A stretch of DNA of 64,000 nucleotides. Source: Actinomadura sp. WMMA1423. Lineage in GTDB: Bacteria; Actinomycetota; Actinomycetes; Streptosporangiales; Streptosporangiaceae. Both the position numbers and the translations under genes were made by a program. Under the pieces are notes generated by a model, which had not been told where the DNA came from, did not search any database, and was given only the letters and a program-made list of their open reading frames with translations. The stretch's first letter is position 1; the number at the start of each line of letters is the position of its first letter. Of this stretch, positions 26,964-34,832 are shown piece after piece. Where the stretch lies: contig NZ_CP041244.1 of assembly GCF_006547145.1 (NCBI RefSeq), positions 7,688,001 to 7,752,000 on the forward strand, read 5' to 3'.

Positions 26964-28222
26964 TGTCATCCCTCTCCGCGGTCCGGCACGTCCGCGTGCG
27001 CGCTCCGTGGTCGGCGGCGGCATGGCGCGACACGGTGTTCGTCGCCTCCGGGGTGCCGCTGCACCTCACCGGCTGGCTGATCCTGTGCTCCCTCTGGGCG
27101 GTCTGGACGCCCGAGAAGGCGGCCCCGATCCTCCTGCTCCTCGGAGCGTCGGCCGTCCTGCTGCTGCTCGCGCTTCGCCCGCTGACCTCCTGGCAGCGGG
27201 AGCGGTGCTGGGCGATGCTCGGCCTCGACATCCCGCGGATGCCCGGCTTCGACGCCGGGCGCCCCTGGGACGCGCTCGGCCACCTCCGCTCGCCCGAGCT
27301 GTGGCGGGTCCTCCAGTACCACCTGCTGGCCGGGCCGTTCCTCGCCGCCGGCGGGGCGATCGTGATCGGGGCGTGGGCGGCCGGCCTCGCCCTCGCCGCG
27401 TCCGCGACCTACGCGTGGGCGGTGCACCCCGGCGATCCGCTGGCCGGCCATCCCCAGCGCGTCGCCGCCCTCACCGCGGTCGGCGTGCTGCTCGTGGCGG
27501 CGGCGCCGTGGGCGGCGGCGGGCGTCCGGTACCTGGACGCCCGCGCCGCCGCCCTGCTGCTCGGCCCCGACCGCGCGATGGAGCTGGAGCGGCGCGTCGA
27601 GGACCTGGCCGAGAAGCGCGCCAGCGTGGTGGACGCCGCCGACATCGAGCGCCGCCGCATCGAGCGCGACCTGCACGACGGCGCCCAGCAGCGGCTCGTC
27701 TCCCTCGCGCTCAACCTCGGGCTGGCGCGCGAGACGCTCACCGGCGTCCCGGACGACGCCCTGCGCGTGATCGTGGAGGCGCACGAGGAGGCCAAGGCGG
27801 CGCTGACCGAGCTGCGCGACCTGATCCGCGGCCTGCACCCGGCCGTGCTGGAGGACCGCGGACTGGACGCCGCCCTGTCCGGCGTCGCCGCGCGGGTGCC
27901 GCTGCCGGTCCGGCTCAGCGTCGACATCGAGCCGCGCGCCTCCTCGACCGTCGAGGCCGTCGCCTACTTCGTCGTCTCCGAGGCGCTCACCAACGTGGTC
28001 AAGCACGCGCGCGCCGGCGAGGTGGACGTCCGCGTGGCCCGCAGCGGCGACGTGCTGCGGGTGACCGTCCGCGACGACGGCGTGGGCGGCGCCGACCCGT
28101 CCGCCGGGACCGGGCTGACCGGGCTCGCCCGCCGCGTCCGGTCCGTGGACGGTACCTTCCGGATCACCAGTCCGGCGGGAGGCCCGACGACCGTCACCGT
28201 GGAGCTGCCGTGCGCATTGTGA
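26963..28222 (+). CDS. Sensor histidine kinase (LiaS-like)
   Basis: 419-residue membrane kinase. Two pairs of hydrophobic segments (about residues 28-80 and 115-190) with a short loop carry a putative sensor; a coiled coil (ELERRVEDLAEKRASVVDAA) leads into HisKA_3 with phospho-acceptor His238 (ERDLHDGAQQRLVSLALNLG). The ATPase domain has SEALTNVVKHA and DDGVGGADPSAGTGLTGL. ATG 26963 was set from the leaderless -10 TACGGT six bases before it; the longer ORF from 26927 has no ribosome site. It overlaps the regulator gene by 13 bases, with DUF4097 downstream, as in Lia-type envelope-stress systems. Confidence 0.93.
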   Translation: MSSLSAVRHVRVRAPWSAAAWRDTVFVASGVPLHLTGWLILCSLWAVWTPEKAAPILLLLGASAVLLLLALRPLTSWQRERCWAMLGLDIPRMPGFDAGRPWDALGHLRSPELWRVLQYHLLAGPFLAAGGAIVIGAWAAGLALAASATYAWAVHPGDPLAGHPQRVAALTAVGVLLVAAAPWAAAGVRYLDARAAALLLGPDRAMELERRVEDLAEKRASVVDAADIERRRIERDLHDGAQQRLVSLALNLGLARETLTGVPDDALRVIVEAHEEAKAALTELRDLIRGLHPAVLEDRGLDAALSGVAARVPLPVRLSVDIEPRASSTVEAVAYFVVSEALTNVVKHARAGEVDVRVARSGDVLRVTVRDDGVGGADPSAGTGLTGLARRVRSVDGTFRITSPAGGPTTVTVELPCAL

Positions 28223-28857
28223 TCGCCGAGGACTCGGTCCTGCTCCGGGCCGGGCTGATCAAGGTCCTGGAGACCTCCGGGTTCGAGGTCGCGGCGGCCG
28301 TCGGCGACGCCGAGGGGCTGCTCGCCGCCGTGCGCGAGCACCGGCCGGACGCGGCGATCGTGGACGTCCGCATGCCGCCCGGCTTCACCGACGAGGGCGT
28401 GCGCGCGGCGCTGGTGATGCGGCGGGAGACGCCGGGGACCGCCGTGCTGCTGCTGTCGCAGTACGTCGAGGAGCGTTACGCGGCGGACCTGCTGTCGACC
28501 AGCACCAGCGGGGTCGGCTACCTGCTCAAGGACCGCGTCGCGGACGTCTCGGTGTTCCTGGACGCGCTGCGCCGGGTCGCGTCCGGCGGTACCGCCCTGG
28601 ACCCGGAGGTCGTCTCCCAGTTGCTGCTGCGCCGGCACCGCGACCCGCTGGACCGGCTCACCCCGCGCGAGAAGGAGGTCCTCGCCGTCATGGCCGAGGG
28701 CCGCTCCAACGCGGGCATCGCGGCGGCGCTCGTGGTGAGCGAGAGCGCGGTCGCGAAGCACATCAACAGCATCTTCGCCAAGCTCGACCTCCCGCACGCC
28801 GAGGGCGACCACCGCCGCGTCCTCGCCGTGCTGCGCTTCCTGGACGGCGAGGCGTGA
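28210..28857 (+). CDS. Response regulator (LiaR-like, NarL/FixJ family)
   Basis: 215-residue response regulator paired with the upstream kinase. The receiver has VIAEDS, phospho-acceptor Asp52 (AIVDVRMPPGFTDEG, with the two-residue PP insertion typical of LiaR-like actinobacterial regulators), VLLLSQYVE and YLLKDR. The HTH is LTPREKEVLAVMAEGRSNAGI and ESAVAKHINSIFAKL. The GTG at 28210 lies within the last codons of the kinase gene, and the stop overlaps the next start by four bases. Confidence 0.94.
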   Translation: MRIVIAEDSVLLRAGLIKVLETSGFEVAAAVGDAEGLLAAVREHRPDAAIVDVRMPPGFTDEGVRAALVMRRETPGTAVLLLSQYVEERYAADLLSTSTSGVGYLLKDRVADVSVFLDALRRVASGGTALDPEVVSQLLLRRHRDPLDRLTPREKEVLAVMAEGRSNAGIAAALVVSESAVAKHINSIFAKLDLPHAEGDHRRVLAVLRFLDGEA

Positions 28858-29684
28858 CGGCTCCGCCCGCCGAGGTCCCGCCCGCCCCTCCGGACCGGCC
28901 GAGGCGGCGCGGCGTCTGGATCGCGCTGGCGATCGCGACAGCGCTGGTCGTGGTCGCGCCGGCCGGGGCCGGCCTCACCGGGTTCTTCCGGGCCGTCAAG
29001 GGGACGTCGACGTCGACGTCGATGACCCCCTACCGGCAGCCGGTGCGGGAGGTGCGGCTGGACGTGGACGACGCCGAGGTCTCGGTCTGGCCGGGCTCGG
29101 ACGGCGGGGCGCGCGTCTACAGGGACCTCCGCTGGGGGCTGAGCAGGCCCGAGTTCAGCGAGTCGCTGGTGGACGACGTGCTGTTCGTCACGTTCCGCTG
29201 CCCGGGACCCGAGCGGCTGGGCGCGGGGTGCGAGGCGGACATCGACGTCCAGGTCCCGGCCGGGGCGCGCGTGTCGGCGGTCGCCGGCTCCGGCCGGATC
29301 GACGTGCGGGGGATCACCGGCGACCTCGACCTGCGCACCGGGTCCGGGGAGATCGCCGTCGCCGGCACGCGTGGCCGGCTGCGGCTGCTGGCGAGGTCCG
29401 GCACGATCACCGGCCGCGCGCTCGCCTCGCCGAAGACGCGGGCCGACGTGTCGTCCGGCGCCCTCGACCTCCGCTACGCCGAGCCCCCGGACTCGGTCGA
29501 CGCCTCCGCCCGCTCCGGGACCGTGAAGATCATCGTCCCGGCGGGCTCGCGCTACCGGATCGCCGGGTGGACGAGCGCCGGCAACGCCCACCTCAACCCG
29601 GTCCTCTCCGATGACCGCTCGCCCCGCTGGATCTCCGTCCGCAGCGGCGCGGGCGGCACCTACCTCGACTACCGCGACGACTAG
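28854..29684 (+). CDS. DUF4097 family membrane-anchored protein
   Basis: 276-residue protein with an N-terminal membrane anchor (GVWIALAIATALVVVAPAGA, about residues 20-39), with a Pro-rich cytosolic head, and a C-terminal repetitive beta-solenoid (residues 65-275: SGRIDVRGITGDLDLRTGSG, SGEIAVAG, SGTITGRALA, SGALDLRY, SGTVKIIVPAG). Such DUF4097 strands make a stacked beta-helix outside the membrane. It overlaps the regulator gene by four bases (GTGA) and is coupled to it. In Firmicutes LiaG has the same domain in the lia operon, so a role in cell-envelope stress is inferred by context only. Confidence 0.88.
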   Translation: MTAPPAEVPPAPPDRPRRRGVWIALAIATALVVVAPAGAGLTGFFRAVKGTSTSTSMTPYRQPVREVRLDVDDAEVSVWPGSDGGARVYRDLRWGLSRPEFSESLVDDVLFVTFRCPGPERLGAGCEADIDVQVPAGARVSAVAGSGRIDVRGITGDLDLRTGSGEIAVAGTRGRLRLLARSGTITGRALASPKTRADVSSGALDLRYAEPPDSVDASARSGTVKIIVPAGSRYRIAGWTSAGNAHLNPVLSDDRSPRWISVRSGAGGTYLDYRDD

Positions 29685-30179
29685 GCCGCTGACCAGGGCG
29701 CTGACTAGGGCGAATGCCGTGACCCGAAGCGACGGGCGTCACACCGGGCGGAGTTGCGTCATCGGTGTGGAGCCGGTTAACTGCTGACATGCCTTCCGTA
29801 CGCCCGTGCCGTGAGCACCGCCCGCCGATGCCGCGGGCCCTTCGGCGTGCGTGCTGCCGGCGAATGTGTGACCGCTGAGGGCCCCCGCCTGAGACTCGCG
29901 CCCCGAAGCGAGCGAACTCCGACCCCCCGAGTCGCACAATGTGTTTCGAACGCCACCTGCTGAGCCACACGCCGTACCCGCCCGGTCTTTCCTGACCGCG
30001 CGCCCCGGCATGTCCCGACGCCGCGCTCCCTGACGCCGGAATGTCCTGACCGCCGCAGTGTCGTGCTCACCGGCGTGTCCTGATCTCTGCTCCGTCCTGG
30101 ACGCCGTCCCGGCCTGAGCATCGTTCCGCCCTGAACGCCGCCGCCCGCACGGCGGCCCCGTCCGCATCGGTGATTTCCT
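29685..30179. other. Intergenic region upstream of metNIQ
   Basis: About 495 bases with no gene. I looked for a SAM-responsive riboswitch ahead of metN and found no recognisable conserved core. TGTCC(C/T)GA recurs near 30011, 30042 and 30076, roughly 31-34 bases apart, a loose repeat. A short GC hairpin (GCCGCC...GGCGGC) lies near 30138-30155. The rest is unremarkable. Confidence 0.5.
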
Positions 30180-31238
30180 GTGATTCAGATCGAAAAACTC
30201 AGAAAGGTCTATCGCGGCCGCGGCCGCGAGGTGACCGCCGTCGACGGCGTCGACCTGACCGTCGCCGAGGGCGAGGTCTACGGCGTCCTCGGCCGCAGCG
30301 GTGCGGGCAAGAGCACCCTGCTGCGCTGCGTCAACCTGCTGGAGCGGCCGGACGAGGGCCGCGTCGTGGTCGACGGCCGGGACCTGCTCGGGCTGCGCGG
30401 GGGAGCGCTGCGCCGGGCGCGCCAGGGCATCGGCATGATCCACCAGCATTTCGGCCTGCTCGGCAGCAGGACGGTCGCCGGGAACGTCGCGTTCCCGCTG
30501 GAGGTCATGGGCGTGCCGCGCGCCGAGCGGGCGAGGCGCGTCGCCGAGCTGCTCGACCTGGTCGGGCTCACCGAGCACGCGAAGGCCTACCCCGCGCGGA
30601 TCTCCGGCGGCCAGAAGCAGCGCGTCGGCATCGCCCGGGCGCTCGCGGGGCGGCCGAAGGTGCTGCTGTCGGACGAGGCGACCTCCGCGCTCGACCCGGA
30701 GACGACCGCCTCGATCCTGGAGCTGCTGCGCGACCTCAACCGCCGGCTCGGCCTCACGATCCTGCTGATCACCCACGAGATGGAGGTGGTCAAGCGCATC
30801 TGCGACTCGGCGGCGGTGATGCGCGAGGGACGGCTCACCGAGTCGGGGCCGGTGCCCGAGCTGCTCGCCCGCCCGGGCTCGGAGCTGGCCCGCGGCCTGT
30901 TCCCGCTGCCGCCCGCCGATCCCCGCGACGGCACGACGCTGGTCGAGGTCACCTTCACCGGCGGCGCCACCGACGAGCCGTTCGTTTCGGCGCTGGCCCG
31001 CAAGTACGCGATGGACGTCAACATCCTCGGCGGCGCCGTGGAGACGGTCGGCGGCGAGCGCGTCGGCCGCCTCCAGCTCGAACTGCCCGGCGACCCGGAC
31101 CGCAACGCCGCGCAGCTGGCGTTCCTGCGCGAGTCCGGACTGGCCGTGCAGGTCAGGAACCCGGAGCGGGCCGGAAGCCGGGGACGGCCCGGCGACCCCG
31201 GGCAGGCCGGATACCCCGTACAGGAGGACGCGCGATGA
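30180..31238 (+). CDS. metN: Methionine ABC transporter ATP-binding protein
   Basis: 352-residue ATPase of the D-/L-methionine importer. Walker A GRSGAGKSTLLR, Q-loop IHQHFGLL, signature ISGGQKQR, Walker B VLLSDEATSALDP and H-loop ITHEMEVVK are all present, with LGSRTVAGNVAFPLEVMG being the MetN-specific stretch. After residue 245 comes the NIL (ACT-like) regulatory domain (LVEVTFTGG...DVNILGGAVETVGGERVGRL) that binds methionine and inhibits transport. The start is GTG 30180; no good ribosome site is seen, so the start is the least certain point. The gene overlaps metI by four bases. Confidence 0.94.
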   Translation: MIQIEKLRKVYRGRGREVTAVDGVDLTVAEGEVYGVLGRSGAGKSTLLRCVNLLERPDEGRVVVDGRDLLGLRGGALRRARQGIGMIHQHFGLLGSRTVAGNVAFPLEVMGVPRAERARRVAELLDLVGLTEHAKAYPARISGGQKQRVGIARALAGRPKVLLSDEATSALDPETTASILELLRDLNRRLGLTILLITHEMEVVKRICDSAAVMREGRLTESGPVPELLARPGSELARGLFPLPPADPRDGTTLVEVTFTGGATDEPFVSALARKYAMDVNILGGAVETVGGERVGRLQLELPGDPDRNAAQLAFLRESGLAVQVRNPERAGSRGRPGDPGQAGYPVQEDAR

Positions 31239-31891
31239 GCTGGGACGAGGTCATGCCGCTGCTGTGGCCCGCGACCCGCGAGACCCTCTACATGACCGGT
31301 GTCGCGACGCTGTTCACCGCCGTCCTCGGGCTGCTGCTCGGCGTCCTGCTGGTGACCACCGAGCGGGGCGGCCTGCTGCCCGCGCCGCCGCTGAACACCG
31401 TGCTCGGCGTCGTTATCAACATCGGCCGGTCGCTGCCGTTCCTGATCCTGATGGTGGCGATCATCCCGTTCACCCGGGCGGTCGTCGGCACCAGCATCGG
31501 CAACGCCGCCGCGATCGTCCCGCTGACCGTCGGCGCCATCCCCTTCTACGCGCGGCTCGTCGAGATCGCGCTGCGCGAGGTGGACCCGGGCGTCGTCGCC
31601 GCGGCCGACGCGATGGGCGCCACCCGCCGCGAGATCGTCGGCAAGGTCCTGCTGCGCGAGGCGCGGCCGGGCCTGGTGTCCGGGCTGACCGTCACCGTCA
31701 TCGCGCTCATCGGCTACACGGCCATGGCCGGGACGGTCGGCGGCGGCGGGCTCGGCAACCTCGCCGTCGTCTACGGCTACGAGCGCTTCGAGACCAAGGT
31801 CATGGTCTCCACCGTCGCGCTGCTGGTCGTCCTGGTCCTGGCCATCCAGGCGGCGGGGGACATCGTCGCCCGCCGGCTGACCCGCAGATGA
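31235..31891 (+). CDS. metI: Methionine ABC transporter permease
   Basis: 218-residue inner-membrane permease with five helices. The family shape is clear: TRETLYMTGVATLFTAVLG at the start, NIGRSLPFLILMVAIIPFTR in the middle and the coupling EAA-type loop ADAMGATRREIVGKVLLREA (near residues 128-147) that docks on MetN. ATG 31235 has AGGAGG ahead of it and overlaps the metN stop (ATGA). Confidence 0.95.
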   Translation: MSWDEVMPLLWPATRETLYMTGVATLFTAVLGLLLGVLLVTTERGGLLPAPPLNTVLGVVINIGRSLPFLILMVAIIPFTRAVVGTSIGNAAAIVPLTVGAIPFYARLVEIALREVDPGVVAAADAMGATRREIVGKVLLREARPGLVSGLTVTVIALIGYTAMAGTVGGGGLGNLAVVYGYERFETKVMVSTVALLVVLVLAIQAAGDIVARRLTRR

Positions 31892-31950
31892 CGCATCTCC
31901 CCTTGTAACGCGGATCCCCCTGGTAACGCAGATCCCTTGGAAACGCAGAG
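31891..31950. repeat. Degenerate 17-18 bp direct repeats between metI and metQ
   Basis: ACGC starts at 31891, 31908, 31926 and 31943; each unit reads like ACGCRGATCCC(C)TTGGTA with differences. The array fills the metI-metQ gap, ending before the metQ ribosome site. Confidence 0.7.
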
Positions 31951-31963
31951 AAAGGCACTGCCC

Positions 31964-32779
31964 GTGCTCCGCAAGTTCACCACCGCCCTGGCCTCCGTCG
32001 CCCTCCTCGCGGGCCTCACCGCCTGCGGCTCGTCGTCGGCGTCCGACGACCCGGACGCCCCGCTGAAGGTCGCGGTCAACCCCGTCCCGCACGGCGACAT
32101 CCTCAAGTACGTGAAGGACGACCTGGCGGGCAAGGCCGGGCTCAGGCTCGAGATCGTCACGTTCAGCGACTACCAGCAGCCGAACACCGCGCTGAAGGAG
32201 AAGCAGGTCACGGCGAACTACTTCCAGCACGTGCCGTTCATGGAGGAGTTCGAGAAGAAGTCCGGGACGAAACTGGCGTTCGTCGCGCCCGTGCACCTCG
32301 AGCCGCTCGGCGTGTACTCCAAGAAGGTCAAGAGCCTGCAGGCCGTCCCGCAGGGCGCGACCGTCGCCGTCCCGAACGACCCGGCCAACGAGGGGCGCTC
32401 GCTGAAGCTGCTCGCCGACAACGGCCTGATCACGCTGAAGCCGGGCGCCCCGGCGAGCGCCACCGAGCGGGACGTCGCGAGCAACCCCAGGGGCCTGAAG
32501 TTCAAGCCGCTCAAGGCCGCGCAGCTGCCCCGCTCGCTCGAGGACGTCGACCTCTCGGTGATCAACGGCAACTACGCCATCGAGGCCGGCCTCGCTCCGA
32601 ACAGGGACGCGCTCGCCGCGGAGAAGGCGGAGGGCAACCCCTACGCCAACGGCATCGTCACGCTGCCGGAGGACAAGGACGACCCCCGCGTGAAGAAGCT
32701 CGTCCAGCTGCTCCAGGGCCCCGAGGTGAAGAAGTACGTCGAGGACAAGTACAAGGGGTCGGTGCTGATCGCCTCCTGA
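31964..32779 (+). CDS. metQ: Methionine-binding lipoprotein
   Basis: 271-residue lipoprotein substrate-binding subunit of the MetNIQ importer. Signal peptide VLRKFTTALASVALLAG is followed by the lipobox LTAC, with the lipidated cysteine at residue 21. The mature part is NlpA/MetQ type: VAVNPVPHGDILKYVKDDLA, ITFSDYQQPNTALKEKQV-type ligand loop, YFQHVPFMEEF, VHLEPLGVYSKKV, DPANEGRSLKLLADNGLI and NYAIEAGLAP. GTG 31964 was chosen because GAGAAAGG is 7-8 bases upstream; TTG 31937 in the same frame would put extra charge ahead of the signal. It is the third gene of the operon. Confidence 0.93.
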   Translation: MLRKFTTALASVALLAGLTACGSSSASDDPDAPLKVAVNPVPHGDILKYVKDDLAGKAGLRLEIVTFSDYQQPNTALKEKQVTANYFQHVPFMEEFEKKSGTKLAFVAPVHLEPLGVYSKKVKSLQAVPQGATVAVPNDPANEGRSLKLLADNGLITLKPGAPASATERDVASNPRGLKFKPLKAAQLPRSLEDVDLSVINGNYAIEAGLAPNRDALAAEKAEGNPYANGIVTLPEDKDDPRVKKLVQLLQGPEVKKYVEDKYKGSVLIAS

Positions 32780-32825
32780 TCCCCGTCCGGTCCCCGAACG
32801 CCGCAAATCGTCGCGGTTTGTCCGC

Positions 32826-32852
32826 TCGTCCTGATAGGACATGTCCGGACGA
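32826..32852. promoter_or_regulatory. Nested inverted repeat ahead of the STM401x operon
   Basis: TCGTCC at 32826-32831 pairs with GGACGA at 32847-32852, and inside lies the perfect palindrome GGACATGTCC (32837-32846). It begins 46 bases upstream of the first gene and may be its operator or an RNA hairpin. Confidence 0.45.
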
Positions 32853-32871
32853 TCATGCGAAGGGGACCCCC

Positions 32872-33852
32872 ATGGCCATTTACGAGCACCTTGAGGAGTA
32901 CGTCGGCCTGCCGGTGGCCACGTTCAACGAGGACACCGGCACCGACGAGGAAGAGGACGACGGCCGCGGTGCGGGCGCCGACCCCGTCACGGGGGCGGAC
33001 TTCCCGCCCGCGGGCGAGGCCGCCTGGTTCGTCGGGACCTCCTTCGACGAGGAGCCGTTCGACGCGGTCTTCCGGCGCTTCACGGAGACGATCGACACCA
33101 CCGAGGTGACGGCGCTCATCATCGGCTACTGGGGCGCGTCCTACGAGTCCGACGACTTCCCCGACCCGGTCGCGCTGCTGACCGGGGCCGCCGCGTCGTT
33201 CCCGCGCCTGCGGTCGCTGTTCCTCGGCGACATCACCGGCGAGGAGGCGGAGATCTCCTGGATCGAGCACTCCGACATCACGCCCCTGTTCGCCGCGTTC
33301 CCGGACCTGGAGCGCTTCGATGTGCGCGGCGCGCAGGGGCTGGTCCTCGACCCGATCAGGAGCGAGAGGCTGAAGGTGCTGCGGTTCGAGTCGGGCGGGC
33401 TCCCGGCGCGGATCGTCCGGGCGGTCGGGGCGAGCGACCTGCCCAACCTGGAGCACCTCGACCTGTGGCTCGGCGAGGAGAACTACGGGGGCGACACCAC
33501 CGTCGCCGACCTCGCCCCGTTCCTGTCCGGGGAGCGGCTGCCGAACCTGCGCCACCTCGGCCTGGAGGACAGCGAGATCCAGGACGAGATCGCGGCGGCG
33601 GCCGCCGGCGCGCCGGTCGTCGCGCGGCTCGAGTCGCTCAGCCTCGCGATGGGCATCCTGACCGACCAGGGAGCCGAGGCGCTGCTGGCCGGCCAGCCGC
33701 TCACCCACCTGCGCAAGCTGGACCTGCACCACCACTTCCTGTCGGACGCGATGGTCGAGCGGGTGCGGGCGGCGCTGCCCGGCGTCGAGGTCGACCTCGA
33801 CGACCAGGAGAAGCCCGACGGCGAGTGGCATTACATCGCGGTGTCCGAATGA
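32872..33852 (+). CDS. STM4015 family leucine-rich-repeat-like protein, copy 1
   Basis: 326-residue protein, first gene of the STM401x operon. After an acidic, low-complexity segment (residues 20-40) come repeated LRR-like units: LRSLFLGD, LERFDVRGAQGL, LKVLRFESGGLPA, LEHLDLWLGEE, LRHLGLEDSEIQ, LESLSLAMGILTD, LRKLDLHHHFLSD, with the LxxLxLxx spacing of a curved solenoid. ATG 32872 has AAGGGG upstream. The next gene is a paralogue and overlaps by four bases. Function unknown; a protein-binding scaffold is plausible. A nested palindrome lies upstream. Confidence 0.88.
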   Translation: MAIYEHLEEYVGLPVATFNEDTGTDEEEDDGRGAGADPVTGADFPPAGEAAWFVGTSFDEEPFDAVFRRFTETIDTTEVTALIIGYWGASYESDDFPDPVALLTGAAASFPRLRSLFLGDITGEEAEISWIEHSDITPLFAAFPDLERFDVRGAQGLVLDPIRSERLKVLRFESGGLPARIVRAVGASDLPNLEHLDLWLGEENYGGDTTVADLAPFLSGERLPNLRHLGLEDSEIQDEIAAAAAGAPVVARLESLSLAMGILTDQGAEALLAGQPLTHLRKLDLHHHFLSDAMVERVRAALPGVEVDLDDQEKPDGEWHYIAVSE

Positions 33853-34802
33853 TCCAGGAACGCCTCGACGAGTTCGCGGGGCTGCCCGTCCACACCTTCG
33901 ACGGCGAGCCGGACGGCCCGCTGCCTGCGCCGGACGAGGTCGCCTGGGGCGTCTACCAGCACGTCCACGAGAACGGCGCGTGGGGGGCGGAGGTCCCGGA
34001 GAACCTCGACCTCCTCCTGAAGAAGGTCGACACCGCCCAGGTCACCCACCTCGTCATCGGCTTCTGGGGGTTCGGCACCGACGAGTTCGCCCCGGTCGAG
34101 TGGCTGGTGGACAACGCCGAGCGGTTCCCGCGACTGCGGGCGGTGTTCCTCGGCGACATCCTCGACTGGGAATGCCACATCTCCTGGATCCATCACGGAG
34201 ACATCTCGCCGCTGTTCGCCGCCTACCCGGAGCTGGAGCACTTCGAGATCCGCGGCGCGTACGACCTGCGGTTCGAGCCGTTGCACCTCGAGCGGCTGAG
34301 GGCGCTGCGGATCGAGTCGGGCGGGCTGCCGGCGGAGGTCGTGCGCGCGGTCGCGGGCAGTGCGCTGCCCGCCCTGGAGCACCTGGACCTCTGGATCGGC
34401 TCGGACATGCACGGCGGGACGTCCTCGGCCGAGGACTTCGCGCCCATCCTCACCGGCGAGCGGCTCCCGTCGCTGAAGCACCTCGGCCTGGAGAACGGCC
34501 CTTTCCAGGACGAGCTCGCCGAGGCCCTGGCGAGCGCCCCGGTCGTCGCCCGGCTGGAGTCGCTCAGCCTGGCCATGGGGATGCTGTCCGACCGGGGGGC
34601 GGAGGCGCTGCTGTCCGGGCAGCCCCTCACCCACCTGCGCGGCCTCGATCTGCACCACGCGTACCTGAGCGAGCCGATGGCGGAGCGGATCGAGGCGGCG
34701 CTGCCCGGCGTCGAGGTCGATCTGGAGGACGCGCTCGGAGAGGCGTCCTGGGTGGGCGAGCAGTGGACCCACAGCGACAACTACGTCGCGGTGGCGGAGT
34801 GA
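33849..34802 (+). CDS. STM4015 family leucine-rich-repeat-like protein, copy 2
   Basis: 317-residue paralogue of the preceding gene, probably from a tandem duplication. The C-terminal third is nearly the same (ESLSLAMGMLSD, GAEALLSGQPLTHLRGLDLHH, ALPGVEVDLED), while the N-terminus (LDEFAGLPVHTFDGEPDG) lacks the acidic insert and diverges more. The start is ATG 33849 within the previous stop (ATGA), so translation is coupled. The two copies may bind different partners or form a heterodimer. A 30-base gap follows before the ATP-grasp gene. Confidence 0.88.
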   Translation: MIQERLDEFAGLPVHTFDGEPDGPLPAPDEVAWGVYQHVHENGAWGAEVPENLDLLLKKVDTAQVTHLVIGFWGFGTDEFAPVEWLVDNAERFPRLRAVFLGDILDWECHISWIHHGDISPLFAAYPELEHFEIRGAYDLRFEPLHLERLRALRIESGGLPAEVVRAVAGSALPALEHLDLWIGSDMHGGTSSAEDFAPILTGERLPSLKHLGLENGPFQDELAEALASAPVVARLESLSLAMGMLSDRGAEALLSGQPLTHLRGLDLHHAYLSEPMAERIEAALPGVEVDLEDALGEASWVGEQWTHSDNYVAVAE

Positions 34803-34832
34803 CGGCGGTGGCGCGGTGAAGAGGATGGCGCG

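Noticed and set aside
29685..30179. SAM-responsive riboswitch before metN
   Set aside because: Looked for the conserved core of actinobacterial SAM riboswitches; no such core found.
29739..30776. 345-residue minus-strand ORF across the metN start
   Set aside because: Its C-terminal part is antisense to metN and it has no recognised motif.
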